Of a DNA stretch of 64,000 nt, positions 1-9,820 are shown piece by piece (the first letter of the stretch is position 1; every line of letters begins with the position of its first letter). The position numbers were made by a program, and so were the translations under genes. The stretch is from CAXBBB01 sp963793245. Its GTDB lineage: Bacteria; Bacteroidota; Rhodothermia; Rhodothermales; BA12. The DNA lies in the NCBI GenBank assembly GCA_963793245.1, contig CAWBZG010000005.1:124001-188000 (forward strand), in the 5' to 3' direction. The notes beneath the pieces are model-generated. The model did not search any database. It saw only the letters and a list, made by a program, of their open reading frames with translations, and was not told the origin of the DNA.

Positions 1-3000
1 GCCCAACTGCATCCGCCAGCGCGAGCCAAAGTCCGACTTCTCGGCACCAGCCGGTCCGCCGATGCGATGCGGTCGAGGCGTGCGCGACCGTCGGTCGTGT
101 AGCCACGGAAGCGTGCCAGTGCGACGTTGCTGTCGATGAAGTTCGACTTCGCCCGCTTCGAGTCCGAGCAGGCTCAGCACGTTCTCGACGTCCCAGCTAA
201 TCTCGAAGCGCTGACCGGCGACGGTGCGCACTTCTTGGCGAAGGCTGAAGTCGAGGAAGTTCTGCCACGGACCGCGATCCGTATTGCGCTCGAAGATGCT
301 TCCCTGAGCTGGTCCTGCAACTCGTCACGCGAGCCGATCAGCTCCTGGAGCGCGTTCCAGTCGGCATCGGTCATGTCGACCTGATCGCGGCTGGCGGGGA
401 TGAAGGCCAGATCGCCTCGGTCGAAGTCGTCGCCGTTGGCGTCGCTGCGCGAGTAGATGTAGCTGATCGGGTTGCCCGAGCGTCCGTCGTAGAGCAGCGT
501 GCGCCGTCGTGGCGAAGCGGTCGGCGTAGCCGATGCGGTAGCTGGCCGAGGCGAGCAGGCGGTGCTTGAGTTCGAAGTTGCTCGTCGCCAGCGGCGGGTT
601 GTTCACGTCCAGCCCGACGGCCAGGTCGCGCACGTTCGAGCGGGCCTGGCTGCTCGTGACCGAGTTGATGTCCTTAGCCGTCGAGTTGGTGTACGACAGG
701 CTGAAGAAGCCGTCGGGCAGGATGCCCTGGTTGATCTTCTTCTGCAGCCTGGACGGTGGCGTTGGTCGTGTAGCCCTCGTCGGTGTTGGTCAGCAGGATG
801 ACGCTCTGGTAGTCGTTCGAGACCACGTCGCGCCGCCGCGCGGCGCGGCCGTCGACCGTCGACGGGTCGGCGGCGTAGGGTTGGCGGTTGAGTTCCTTCC
901 ACTGCATCGCGTCGATGACCTCGGTGTAGATCACCTCGGCCGTGGCGACGAGGCCGTTCCGGCAGCGACTGATCGAGCGCGAAGTTGGTGCGGAAGTTGG
1001 TCGGGTTGCTGAAGTCGGGATCCGTCAGGTTGATCTCAGCCGATCCTTCGCTCAGTCCGAAGTCCGACGCCGTGTACTGGTTGTCGGGTCGGCGCGGAAG
1101 TCGATGGCGCATCGTCGCGTGAACACGCTGCCCGCCGAGCGAGATCCGTCGTTGGAGAACGAGTTCGAGATCCACACCGACGGGGAAGCGCCCCGCGAAC
1201 ACGCCCGCGCCGCCGCGCACCTGCGTGTTGCGCTCAGGGTCGATGGCGTAGTTGAAGCCGAAGCGCGGCGAGACGATCACGTTGCCGCCGGGCGTCTCGG
1301 CGTTGTCGAAGCCGAAGATGCTGCTCGAACGACTGCGCCGGAAGCGCGGCGACCTGGACTGGCGTCAGCCCCTGCAGCGCCGGAGAGCAGGCGTCCGCTA
1401 CCCGCCTGAGCCGGGCTGTCGGGGTAGAGCGGCATGTCGAGGCGCAGGCCCAGGTTGACCGTCAGTTGGTTGTTCACCTTCCACTCGTCCTGCGCGTAGA
1501 CGCCCACCAGCCAGTTGGAGAACTCGGCCAGCGGGCGGTCTTCGCCCGGGATCAGCGAGTAGTTGCGCTCGAACTGGCACGCGTCTCCGTTGCGGAAATC
1601 GTCGACGCTGTTGAAGCTGTAGTAGCCGTAGAAGTTGCGGATGAACAGGTTGGCGAAGCTCTGATACGTGTTCTGCGTGCCCAGCGTGATCACGTGGTCA
1701 CCGGCGAAGATGTTGAAGTTGTTCGTCAACTCGAAGATGTCGGCGTCAATGTTGTTGGCACCGCGGAACTGATCCGGCCCGAGGCTGACCGTGCCGCCTT
1801 GCCGAAGCCTCTCCGTCTGCGTCCAGGTCTCCCGCGCCGACGTTGAAGATGTCGATCGAGGGGAACGGGTCGAACTGGAGCGTCGAGGGCTGGCGGTTGG
1901 TCTGGAGGCTGGCGCGGAACTGGTTGGCATAGCGCGCGCCGAACAGCGAGTTGAGTTCAAAAACCGTGCTCGTGTTGGTGTTCTCGCGCTTGTAGTAGCG
2001 GTCGGTCGAGCTGGAAGCTGGTGTTGCGGTCGCGGAACAGGCCGTCGTCCAGTTCGCCCTTGACGAAGTTGAAGCGCAGCGTGGCGTTGTTGGACGGGTT
2101 GATGTTGTAGTCGAGCCGGGCGAAGAGCTTTGTTCGAGACGTCTCCTGGTCGAACTGGTCGAGCGATCCGGCGTCGCGGCCGTACTGCGTCCGGGCGATG
2201 TCGATCACTTCCTGGACGCTGCTGCGGTTGGCCGCGAACTCGATCGCCGCGGTCGGTCGAGAAATCCGACGTGATGGGCGAGTCGCGGCGGACGGCCTCT
2301 CCGCTGACGAAGAAGAACAGCTTGTCGCGCAGGATCGGTCCACCGAGCGTGGCGCCTGCGGTGAACTCGCCGAAGTCGTCGAAGGCGAGCTGGTCGTCGA
2401 AGTCGCCCACGAAGCTCTGGTTGCGGCCCAGGTAGTAGCCCGATCCGCGAAACGCGTTGGTGCCGCTCTTGGTGACGACGTTGATCGATCCGCCCGAGAA
2501 GTTGCCCTGCGTCACGTCGTACGGCGAGATGGCGACCTGAAACTCCTGGATCGCGTCCAGGCTGATCGGCTGCGTGCCCGACGAGCCGCCCGGCGTTCCC
2601 GACTGCTCCAGTCCGAAGCCGTCGTTGATGGCCGCTCCGTCGATCTGGATGTTGTTGAAGCGGCTCGACGAACCGGCGACGCTCGTTCCGGCTTCGCTGC
2701 CCGATGCCACTCGGGCGCGAACTGCGGCGTCAGGCGCGTGAAGTCGGTCAGCGAGCGGTTGATCGTCGGGATGCGCTCGATCTCCTCCTGCGACACGTTG
2801 GTGCCCGCGCCCTTGTTCTCCGCCGATAGCAACTGGCCGCGCTCGGCCGTCACCTCGACTTCGCCCGCCTGGAGCGACTCGTCGCGCAGCGTCACGTCGA
2901 GCAAGCGATCCTCGCCCAGCGCAAGCGTAACGCCCGTCTCTTCGTAGCTCTGGAAGCCGATATAGCTGAACTGGATCGTGTAGGGACCGCCGACGCGCAG

Positions 3001-3222
3001 GTTGCGCAGGTTGTAGCGTCCATCCGAGCGCGTCGCGACGCCATACCGCGTGCCCGACGGCTGGTGAACAGCGATCACGTTGACGCCCGGAAGCGAAACG
3101 CCCTGGTTGTCGGTGACGGTGCCGTTGAGGGCAGACGTGGTGACGCCTTGCGCGTGCGCAGCTGGTGCTGCAGCGAGCAAGAGGAGAGTCAGCGCAGCGA
3201 GTCGCTGTAGAAATGTGTTCAT
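1..3222 (-). pseudogene. Oar-like TonB-dependent receptor, multiply frameshifted, C-terminal end cut by window edge
   Basis: The N-terminus (start at 3222) has a signal peptide ending AAHAQG, then a carboxypeptidase-regulatory-like beta-sandwich (GTVTDNQGVSLPGVNV, YNLRNLRVGGPY) at about residues 28-115, then a TonB plug (NNIQIDGAAIND, GGSINVVTKSGTNAFRGSGYY) and barrel segments. Known Oar-like receptors bind and import large ligands across the outer membrane with TonB energy. Homologous stretches jump between reading frames about ten times (for example near 2705, 2265, 2010, 1840, 1380, 1280, 930, 640, 490), so no single frame carries the protein. The last readable residues, SRWRMQLG at the window start, resemble the penultimate barrel strand, so only a few residues are missing. 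It could be a true pseudogene or a badly called contig end. Family assignment is confident; functionality is not. Confidence 0.8.
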
Positions 3223-3417
3223 CGTGGGGCGATGGAGGGAGGATCGTGCAGTCCAGATGGAGGCGAATGCACGGGAGGTGCGACTTCCATAGAGGAAGTC
3301 CGAACGGTAGGCGAAGGTATCTCACTTCGCGCCGCCATGCACCTACTCTCGCCAACGGTAACACAGCGTTGACTCCGGCTTGGACACAGCCTCACACACG
3401 CTTCCGCCGCACTTCAC

Positions 3418-4044
3418 TCAGCCACGCTTCGGCTCCCACGGCAGACGCCTTGCGACTCCAGCAGGCCGCTCGAAGCGGAGCACCAGCCGGTCTTTCCCGT
3501 CGAACACCTGCAACTCACCCTCGGTCACGACCACGCGCTCGGCGAACCGCCACTGACGGAAGTATTCCTCTTCCAACTCATCCAACGCACGCGGCGACCA
3601 GCGCCGGATATCTTCGGACGTTTCGCGCGGACGCTCATCGACGAAGTCCGTTCTGCCGATAAACGACTCGTCCGGCACCTCGACGCTGTCGCGTTTGAAC
3701 GGCCTCCCATATACGTTTCGATCGCGGAGCAGAGAGCGCTTGCCCGTCGCAGCTGCCACGCCCAGCGTCGGCGGTTCGAGGACGCCTCCACGTGCATCTA
3801 GCCGCAGCCGACCGCTATACGGATGGACGAACGCGTCGCCTTCGAGGATCATCCTCGATCCGTCGGGCACGAGCAGCGTCACGCGATGCGTCATCGGAAG
3901 CGCCGTCAGGCCACGCTCGGCGTGCATTTCGGTCAGTTCCCACAGTCCCAGCATCGGCGCGTCCGACGTCGAAGGCTGTCCGTCCTCGTACGGAGCGGGA
4001 ACGCAGGCGGAGAGCAGGAGAGCGAGTAGCAGCAGCAGACGCAT
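3418..4044 (-). CDS. META/HslJ-like lipoprotein
   Basis: A 208-residue protein. The start at 4044 was chosen because it puts a lipoprotein signal at the N-terminus (leucine-rich core, lipobox LSAC, Cys about residue 15). The segment GLWELTEMHAERGL followed by a beta-rich stretch (RMILEGDAFVHPYSGRLRL) resembles the META domain (HslJ) fold, known for heat- or stress-linked envelope lipoproteins. The C-terminal third is charged and not recognised. The gene is divergent from nuoA, so the region 4045-4245 probably holds both promoters. The META assignment is by pattern only; the lipoprotein nature is firmer. Confidence 0.65.
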   Translation of the reverse strand: MRLLLLLALLLSACVPAPYEDGQPSTSDAPMLGLWELTEMHAERGLTALPMTHRVTLLVPDGSRMILEGDAFVHPYSGRLRLDARGGVLEPPTLGVAAATGKRSLLRDRNVYGRPFKRDSVEVPDESFIGRTDFVDERPRETSEDIRRWSPRALDELEEEYFRQWRFAERVVVTEGELQVFDGKDRLVLRFERPAGVARRLPWEPKRG

Positions 4045-4245
4045 GGGAGCGAAGCGAGGAGGCGGTAGAGAGGCGCGAAGTAACGCGCATTTGGGCCTCG
4101 CCGGTATGCTCCTTTGGCTCGCTCCAGCGGAGCACGCGAAAAGCACATCGTTTGCCCGAGACAGCCTCACACGGGCTTCCCGTTTAGGCCGTTGGCGGAC
4201 GTGCAGGCGTGTCGGTACCTTGTTACGCTCTTCCACCCGCCCGCG

Positions 4246-4614
4246 ATGCTCGAACAGTTCGTCCCCCTCTTCCTCATGATCGCTATGGCCGGAGGCCTGG
4301 CGATGACGCTGCTCATCGGCGCCAACGTGCTCGGCCCCAAGCGGCCCAACCTGATCAAGCAGAAAGCCTACGAAAGCGGCATGGACCCCGTCGGGACCGC
4401 GCGCGACCGCTATTCGGTCAAGTTCTATCTGGTCGCAATGATCTTCATCGTGTTCGATGTCGAAGTCGTTTTCCTCTACCCGTGGGCCGTCGCGTTCCGC
4501 GATTTCATTGACGCAGGCATCGGTCTCCCGGTTATGGCGTCCGTCTTCTTCTTTATCGGCATCCTGACGCTCGGGCTGGTCTACGACATTCGCAAGGGCG
4601 GCCTGGAGTTTTGA
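4246..4614 (+). CDS. nuoA: NADH-quinone oxidoreductase subunit A
   Basis: 122 residues with three hydrophobic segments (about 5-28, 63-85, 92-115) and the family hallmark KAYESGMDP plus RDRYSVKFYLVAMIFIVFDVE in the middle. NuoA is a membrane subunit of Complex I at the junction with the peripheral arm, near the quinone site. The start is the ATG before LEQFVPLF; an upstream in-frame extension is low-complexity and not conserved-looking. It is the first gene of the nuo run, followed after about 190 bases by nuoB. Confidence 0.95.
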   Translation: MLEQFVPLFLMIAMAGGLAMTLLIGANVLGPKRPNLIKQKAYESGMDPVGTARDRYSVKFYLVAMIFIVFDVEVVFLYPWAVAFRDFIDAGIGLPVMASVFFFIGILTLGLVYDIRKGGLEF

Positions 4615-4803
4615 GGCCTTCGCCTCCTTTCTCTCGCGACCGGACTGCGGCCTACGACGATCTAATGGAGGCCGCGCACGAGCACTTGGACGTGTCGCGC
4701 TCGAAAGCTCCAACTTTCAATCAAAACTGAAAACGTCCAGCGACGACCGAAACAGCGCATCCCGCGCGGCATTAGCTCGACTACACGATTCTCCTTTCTT
4801 CTT

Positions 4804-5421
4804 ATGGCCGACGGACTCTTCAAAGAGGGCTACCTCACCACCCGCGTCGACTACGTCGCGAACTGGGCGCGCTCGAACAGCCTGATGCCGATGCCGATGG
4901 GCCTGGCCTGCTGCGCGATCGAGATGATGGCGTTCGCCGGACCCAAGACAGACGTGGCCCGCTTCGGCTCGGAGGCGATGCGCTTCTCGCCGCGCCAGGC
5001 CGACCTGATGATCGTCGCCGGATGGGTGACGTACAAAATGTCGCACGCTATCCGCCGCGTCTGGGATCAGATGGCCGATCCCAAATGGTGCATCGCGATG
5101 GGCGCCTGCGCATCGACCGGCGGCATGCACCGCTGCTACGGCGTCGTTCAGGGCTGCGACAACTTCCTCCCCGTCGACGTCTACATCAGCGGCTGCCCGC
5201 CGCGCCCTGAGTCGGTCGTCCACGCGCTGATGGACATCCAGGAGAAGATCCGCAACGACTACAGCCTGTCGGACGATTACAAGAGCGGCAATCGCCGCGT
5301 CCATGCGGCTGTCGAGCAGCCCAACATGCTTACGCCTCAGGGCCGCCGCATCGTCACGCCCGCCGACCTCAACAGCGATCAGGAAGTGCCCGCCTTGGTC
5401 TCGCTCGACACGTCGCTCTAA
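4804..5421 (+). CDS. nuoB: NADH-quinone oxidoreductase subunit B
   Basis: 205 residues. NuoB carries the terminal N2 [4Fe-4S] cluster that reduces quinone; the ligands are visible as Cys36-Cys37 (in LACCAIEMM), Cys102 (GACAST) and Cys131 (SGCPPRPE). The basic N-terminal helix (NWARSNSLMPMPMG) lines the quinone cavity in this family. The C-terminal ~30 residues extend past the usual end and are not conserved-looking. It is followed by nuoC after a short gap containing a dispersed repeat. Confidence 0.97.
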   Translation: MADGLFKEGYLTTRVDYVANWARSNSLMPMPMGLACCAIEMMAFAGPKTDVARFGSEAMRFSPRQADLMIVAGWVTYKMSHAIRRVWDQMADPKWCIAMGACASTGGMHRCYGVVQGCDNFLPVDVYISGCPPRPESVVHALMDIQEKIRNDYSLSDDYKSGNRRVHAAVEQPNMLTPQGRRIVTPADLNSDQEVPALVSLDTSL

Positions 5422-5438
5422 GCCCACCGCCGACCACC

Positions 5439-5466
5439 GTCATCCTGAGCTTGTCGAAGGATCTCC
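5439..5466. repeat. Dispersed intergenic repeat, CATCCTGAGCTTGTCGAAGGATCT type
   Basis: Between nuoB and nuoC lies the core CCTGAGCTTGTCGAAGG. Elements of this wording are scattered between genes in many unrelated bacterial genomes. Related cores occur here at about 23930 and 24008. No coding role is suggested. Confidence 0.6.
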
Positions 5467-5485
5467 TTCCGCTGACCTTCCGCCG

Positions 5486-6157
5486 ATGTCCGAATCTCTG
5501 AAGTTCCACTTCACCCCCGCCGACGCGCCGACCGACCTCGACGCGACCAACCCGCACGTCAAGGCGACGACGCATCTGCCTGAGATCGCAGACGCGCTCA
5601 TCGCCCACATCGAAGGCGCCGAGTTGCTGCCGTCGTATGCTGGCGAGACGACGATTCGGGTGCCGAAAGCGGCCATCGTCAACACCGTTCGCTGGCTCAA
5701 AGACACGCACGGCTTCGCCTACCTCGCCGACCTGGGCGGACTGGACCGCTTCACCGAGGACGACCGCTACGAGGTGTTCTATGGTCTGATCAGCATCACC
5801 AAGAGCAAGCGCATTCGGCTGACCCTACGCGTCGACGAGGAAGATCTGACCGTCCCGTCGATCACCGACGTGCACCGAAGCGCCGACTGGCACGAGCGCG
5901 AAGTGTGGGACATGTTCGGCATCACCGTCACCGATCACGGCGATTTGCGGCGTATGTATATGCCCGAGGACTTCGAGTACCATCCGCTGCGCAAGGAATT
6001 TCCTCTTCTCGGCATCCCCGGAAGCCTCCCACTCCCGGCCCAGCTTCCCGGCGGCGACCTCAACATGGACCCCTTCCCCGCCGCTCACGGCTCGCCAACG
6101 GTCAAGAGTTTCAACGAGCCTCGTTACGTCGACCCCGACGAAGGCGTGCACGAGTAA
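5486..6157 (+). CDS. nuoC: NADH-quinone oxidoreductase subunit C
   Basis: 223 residues, a peripheral-arm subunit of Complex I without cofactors. The diagnostic 30-kDa subunit signature is present around residues 130-170: ERE-W-DMFGI, then the arginine and proline-rich stretch RRMYMPEDFEYHPLRKEFPL. The ATG at 5486 was chosen because residues upstream would be translated from the dispersed repeat. It is separate from nuoD (no nuoCD fusion); the gap to nuoD holds another dispersed repeat. Confidence 0.95.
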   Translation: MSESLKFHFTPADAPTDLDATNPHVKATTHLPEIADALIAHIEGAELLPSYAGETTIRVPKAAIVNTVRWLKDTHGFAYLADLGGLDRFTEDDRYEVFYGLISITKSKRIRLTLRVDEEDLTVPSITDVHRSADWHEREVWDMFGITVTDHGDLRRMYMPEDFEYHPLRKEFPLLGIPGSLPLPAQLPGGDLNMDPFPAAHGSPTVKSFNEPRYVDPDEGVHE

Positions 6158-6162
6158 CTAGC

Positions 6163-6267
6163 CATTGCGAGGAGCGCAGCAGCCTGCCCCGGACTCGATC
6201 CGGGGACTCGGCAATCTCCCAGCCATCGGCTAGCGCTGGAAATCGCCACGCTTCGCTCGCGATGACA
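6163..6267. repeat. Composite dispersed repeat, CATTGCGAGGAGCGAAGC / GGCAATCTC family
   Basis: Between nuoC and nuoD the sequence runs from CATTGCGAGGAGCGCAGC, through CCGGACTCGATCCGGG, to GGCAATCTCC and finally CGCTTCGCTCGCGATGA, which is the inverted counterpart of the start. Similar composites lie at 23902-23963 and 42447-42533. It can fold into a long imperfect hairpin in the nuo transcript. Confidence 0.65.
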
Positions 6268-6314
6268 CGCCTGGAGACCAGCGCTCCGCCCCACCTGAAT
6301 AGAACACTGCCCCG

Positions 6315-7661
6315 ATGAGCATAGCCCCCATGATGTCCGCTCCGGCCACGCTAGCCGAGAACGAGAACGTCTTTACGTTCTGGCCGCGTCACCAGGAGGC
6401 GCTTTATAAGCGGCTCGAAAGCAAGCACGCGTGGCTCGAAGACAGCCGCACGGGACACGTCGGTGGCGACGGCGCCGAGTACGTCGATCCGCTCGAAAAC
6501 GAGATGATCCTCAACATCGGACCGCAGCACCCGGCGACGCACGGCGTGCTCCGCGCCGTAGCCAAGCTCGACGGTGAGTTGATCGAGCGGTGCGTGCTCG
6601 ACATCGGGTATCTGCACCGCGGCATCGAGAAGATGGCCGAAAACAAGACGTATCAGGAGTTCATGCCCTATACGGATAGGATGGACTACCTCGCGCCCTA
6701 CTCGAACAACGTCGCGTGGTGCCTCGCCGTCGAGAAGCTGGCGGCCATCGAAGTGCCCGAGCGCGCCCAGTGGATTCGCATGATCGGATCGGAATTGGCG
6801 CGCATCTCGGCGCACCTGCTCTGGATGGGCGTCGGCCTGATGGATGCTGGAGCCGTCTCGGTCTTCTTGTGGGCGTTCCAGGCGCGCGAGGACATCTACA
6901 AAATCTTTGACGAGATCGCCGGAGCGCGTTTCACCGTTAGCCACAGTAGGATCGGCGGCGTCGCTTCAGACTTGACGCCGGGCGCGTTCAGCGAACTGCG
7001 CAAGTTCGTCGACAGCTACCCCGCCGTGGTGCACGGCTGGCAGAAGTTGCTCAACCGCAACCGGATCTGGATGGACCGCAACGTCGGCATCGGCATCCTG
7101 ACGGCGGAAGAAGTCCAGATGCTGGGCATGCGCGGCCCCAACCTGCGCGGATCGGGCATCGGACACGACATCCGCCGGTTCGAGCCGTACCTCAAGTACG
7201 CCGACGTCGACTTCAACATCCCAATCCGCGAGGAAGGCGACAGCTACGCGCGCTACATGGTGCGCATGGAGGAGATGCTCGAGTCGATCCGCATCATCAA
7301 GCAGTGCCTCGACCGGATGCAGCCCGGACCGATCCGCACGGACAACGCCAAGAAGTCGTACCCGAGCAAGAACGAGGTGTATAGCTCGATGGAAGGCATG
7401 ATTCACGACTTCATGTACACCAGCGAGGGCACGACGCCGCCCAAGGGCGCGCACGCCTACCACGCCATCGAATCGCCCAAAGGCGAGTTGGGCTTCTACC
7501 TCACCAGCGACGGCACGGGCAGCCCGTGGCGCTGCCGCATTAACACGCCGTCGTTTGCCAACTTGCAGGGCCTCGAATACATGCTCGAAGGCGCCCTGAT
7601 CGGCGACATGGTCGTCCTCATCGGCAGCATCGACCCCGTTTTGGGCGAGTCCGACAAATAA
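6315..7661 (+). CDS. nuoD: NADH-quinone oxidoreductase subunit D
   Basis: 448 residues. This is the 49-kDa/NuoD subunit, related to the large subunit of NiFe hydrogenases, that forms the quinone pocket with NuoB. Hallmarks are NIGPQHPATHGVLR near residue 70, RGIEKMAE, the quinone-site YTDRMDYL, and the C-terminal SPKGELGFYL and IGSIDPVLGESDK. Three in-frame ATGs lie within the first seven codons (residues 1, 6 and 7), so the exact start is uncertain. The first ~60 residues precede the conserved core and are longer than usual. Confidence 0.97.
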   Translation: MSIAPMMSAPATLAENENVFTFWPRHQEALYKRLESKHAWLEDSRTGHVGGDGAEYVDPLENEMILNIGPQHPATHGVLRAVAKLDGELIERCVLDIGYLHRGIEKMAENKTYQEFMPYTDRMDYLAPYSNNVAWCLAVEKLAAIEVPERAQWIRMIGSELARISAHLLWMGVGLMDAGAVSVFLWAFQAREDIYKIFDEIAGARFTVSHSRIGGVASDLTPGAFSELRKFVDSYPAVVHGWQKLLNRNRIWMDRNVGIGILTAEEVQMLGMRGPNLRGSGIGHDIRRFEPYLKYADVDFNIPIREEGDSYARYMVRMEEMLESIRIIKQCLDRMQPGPIRTDNAKKSYPSKNEVYSSMEGMIHDFMYTSEGTTPPKGAHAYHAIESPKGELGFYLTSDGTGSPWRCRINTPSFANLQGLEYMLEGALIGDMVVLIGSIDPVLGESDK

Positions 7662-7684
7662 CAGCCGCCCGTTTTCCGAAGCCC

Positions 7685-7713
7685 GTAGCGACGGGGGCAT
7701 GCCCCATCGCTAC
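7685..7713. repeat. Dispersed palindrome, GTAGCGACGGGGCATGCCCCGTCGCTAC family
   Basis: A near-perfect inverted repeat centred on GCATGC, in the nuoD-nuoE gap. Other copies are at 22504-22531, 60707-60734 and 61571-61598. All four are intergenic. Confidence 0.7.
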
Positions 7714-7735
7714 CACCCCGAACCCGCCCCGCACC

Positions 7736-8407
7736 ATGTCGCACATCGGCCAAGAAATCGCCCCGTTCCCTGAGCAGAAGCCCGAGCCAGTTATCCCTGC
7801 CGATCAGTTGGTGTGGACCGCCGACGAGCAGGCGCTGGTAGACCGCTTCCGCGCGCAATACCCCGAGCCGGAAGCCGCGATCATGAAAGTGCTCTGGCTC
7901 GCCCAAGAGAAGTGGGGCTGGCTGCCCCCCGAAGCTATCCAGTTCTGCGCCGACAGCCTCGACATCGAATACGCCCGAGCCTATGGCGTGGCGACGTTCT
8001 ACACGATGTACTTCAAGCAGAACCTGGGCAAGCACGTCTTGGAAGTCTGCACGTGCTTCTCCTGCCAGGTCTGCGGTGGCTACGACTCGCTCCACTACCT
8101 CGAGAAAAAGCTCGGCATCCACAGCGGCGAGACGACACCCGACGGCCAGTTTCACCTGCGCGAAGCCGAGTGCCTGGGCGCATGCGGATCGGCTCCGATG
8201 ATGCAGGTCACCAACGGCGAGTACCTGCACAACCTGACGCCCGCCAAACTCGACCAGTTGGTCGACGATCTGCGCGCCGGTAAGCAACCCGCGTTCGAGA
8301 GCGTCACGCTCCCCCAGGACGAAGACGAGATGGGCGGTAACCGCCGCACCGATGTGACGCACACCGAAGTCTACCAGACCCCGCCGGTTTCGCAGACGGT
8401 GGGATGA
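7736..8407 (+). CDS. nuoE: NADH-quinone oxidoreductase subunit E
   Basis: 223 residues, thioredoxin-like [2Fe-2S] subunit carrying cluster N1a beside the NADH site. Ligands are visible as Cys105, Cys110, Cys146 and Cys150 (CTCFSC and ECLGAC). Two additional cysteines, 107 and 113, sit inside the first binding loop, which is unusual for the family. The C-terminal ~35 residues are a polar tail. The stop overlaps the start of the next gene in an ATGA junction, suggesting translational coupling. Confidence 0.95.
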   Translation: MSHIGQEIAPFPEQKPEPVIPADQLVWTADEQALVDRFRAQYPEPEAAIMKVLWLAQEKWGWLPPEAIQFCADSLDIEYARAYGVATFYTMYFKQNLGKHVLEVCTCFSCQVCGGYDSLHYLEKKLGIHSGETTPDGQFHLREAECLGACGSAPMMQVTNGEYLHNLTPAKLDQLVDDLRAGKQPAFESVTLPQDEDEMGGNRRTDVTHTEVYQTPPVSQTVG

Positions 8408-9093
8408 GCAGGACGCGCCGCATCGCTCCGACGCAGTTGCGTGAGGAAGGGCAGGACGATCCGCTCGACCGCGTCTTTCCACGCGCGACGCTCAAACCGC
8501 GTCCCACCGCGCAGTCGCTCCAACGGCAAGAGGAGACCCCGCCAGTCGCTCGCAAAAAGGAGCGCGGCTACCCGCAGCGCGTCGCCGTCAGTCGTCCGCC
8601 TGCGCTGACCGAGCGCGAGGAAAAGGTGCGCCGAATCTTGCTCAAAGAGTTGGGCGGATTGAACACGAACAAGCACGGGTGCCGCCGGACTCAGCTATCT
8701 GGAACGGCAGAAGCTCGTGAAGACACTCGACGTAGACTATCTGGATGGCGAAATCGCTAAATCGAAGAAGGTCCTGCACGTGATGAACTTCGTTCGCCCT
8801 CTCGCTGTGCTGGTCGCTATCGTATTGATGGCAATTTGCGGCGCTCAGATTGCAGCGGGTGAGGCTTGGTGGAGTGCGCTGGGAAGCATTCTCCCAGTTG
8901 TCGCCGTGATGTTTTCCCATTCGTTCAGGCACGCGCTTCAAGGCGAAAGTTGTACATCTTCGAAGCTCTCCGCGCGCTCTCGGACGCCGACGAGATGGAT
9001 GTGGTGCTCGACCGCGCCACTCTCGATGCCGACCGCCTCATTTCGGAAATCACGCAACACGCCCTCGCCGCCGAATCGAGACGCGGCAGATGA
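8404..9093 (+). CDS. Unrecognised two-TM protein, copy 1 of a tandem pair (two compensating frameshifts)
   Basis: I do not recognise this family. It aligns along its length with the intact copy at 9090. In order it has a basic polar N-terminal third, the block PALTEREEKVRRILLKEL, an amphipathic segment (KTLDVDYLDGEIAK), two hydrophobic helices, then a cytosolic-looking tail (YIFEALRALSDADEMDVVLDRATL, in part). The frame moves by one base just before 8681 and moves back near 8945, so the net frame is kept; both shifts sit in short G/C runs. Its ATG overlaps the nuoE stop, and its own stop overlaps the next ATG, so the three genes look translationally coupled. The shifts are probably base-calling errors. 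Confidence 0.6.
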
Positions 9094-9737
9094 GCAGCAC
9101 AAATCTCAGTTCACGACCATCTCTAAGGATCGAAGGCGGAGCCGACACGCTCGACCGCGTCTTTCCATGCCCGACGCATCAGCTGGCGAAGAAAGAGGTT
9201 CAATCTTACCTACAGGGCGATGCCGTCAACCATCAGCCTGCGCTAACCGAGCGTGAGGAGAAGGTGCGCCGGATCTTGCTCAAGGAGTTGGACGGGATGA
9301 ACCCCACCGGTGTCAGAGGTCTGCGCCGTCTCGAGAAAGAGCGGCTCCACCAGACGCTCGATGTGGGCTACCTCGACCGTGAGATCGCGAGGATGGACAA
9401 ACGATTGGGGCAAATGAAGCGGTGGCTTCCCTGGACCGCGGTCGGGTTGACATTCTACCTGATGGCCTCCAACATCTCCCAGATATCGCATGGATCGCCC
9501 TGGTGGACGCTACTTATGCAATCCGTAAGCGTGGTCGCGGCTGTGTCCCTGATGCTGTTCAATATCCGCGCCATCCGCCGCCGCCTCTGCATCTTCGAAG
9601 CTCTACGCACTTTATCGGACGCCGACGAGATGGACGTCGTGCTCGACCGCGCCACGCTCGACACGGACCGACTGATCTCGGAGATCACGCATCGCGCCTT
9701 CGCTATAGAGTCCGAAGCGAAGCGATCCTTTCGATAA
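9090..9737 (+). CDS. Unrecognised two-TM protein, copy 2 of a tandem pair
   Basis: 215 residues, intact paralogue of the preceding gene and starting in its ATGA stop. Layout: polar N-terminus (1-50), PALTEREEKVRRILLKELDG (about 52-71), a charged helix ending in DVGYLDREIARMDKRL, two hydrophobic segments (about 110-130 and 137-160) and a conserved tail with FEALRTLSDADEMDVVLDRA. No signal peptide is seen; an inner-membrane hairpin with both ends cytosolic is likely. Placement between nuoE and nuoF suggests co-expression with Complex I, perhaps as an accessory or assembly factor, but no motif shows function. Confidence 0.75.
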   Translation: MSSTNLSSRPSLRIEGGADTLDRVFPCPTHQLAKKEVQSYLQGDAVNHQPALTEREEKVRRILLKELDGMNPTGVRGLRRLEKERLHQTLDVGYLDREIARMDKRLGQMKRWLPWTAVGLTFYLMASNISQISHGSPWWTLLMQSVSVVAAVSLMLFNIRAIRRRLCIFEALRTLSDADEMDVVLDRATLDTDRLISEITHRAFAIESEAKRSFR

Positions 9738-9820
9738 TCCTCACTCCTTCGGCACGCCGCTCCGGTTTAGACGTATAGTTTAGCTGTTCAGCCGCATCGC
9801 CTCGCCACCTACGCAATCTC

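Noticed and set aside
1277..3364. A long open frame of about 695 codons on the minus strand as a single protein
   Set aside because: Only parts of it show TonB-receptor sequence; the remainder is Arg/Pro-rich out-of-frame translation. The receptor alternates between frames.
3418..4713. A 431-codon version of the META-like lipoprotein starting at 4713
   Set aside because: It would run through nuoA on the opposite strand; the lipoprotein signal starts cleanly at 4044.
8404..9093. Programmed ribosomal frameshifting in copy 1 of the two-TM pair
   Set aside because: No slippery heptamer or stimulatory hairpin is evident, two opposite shifts would be needed, and similar shifts occur in many other genes here; sequence error is simpler.
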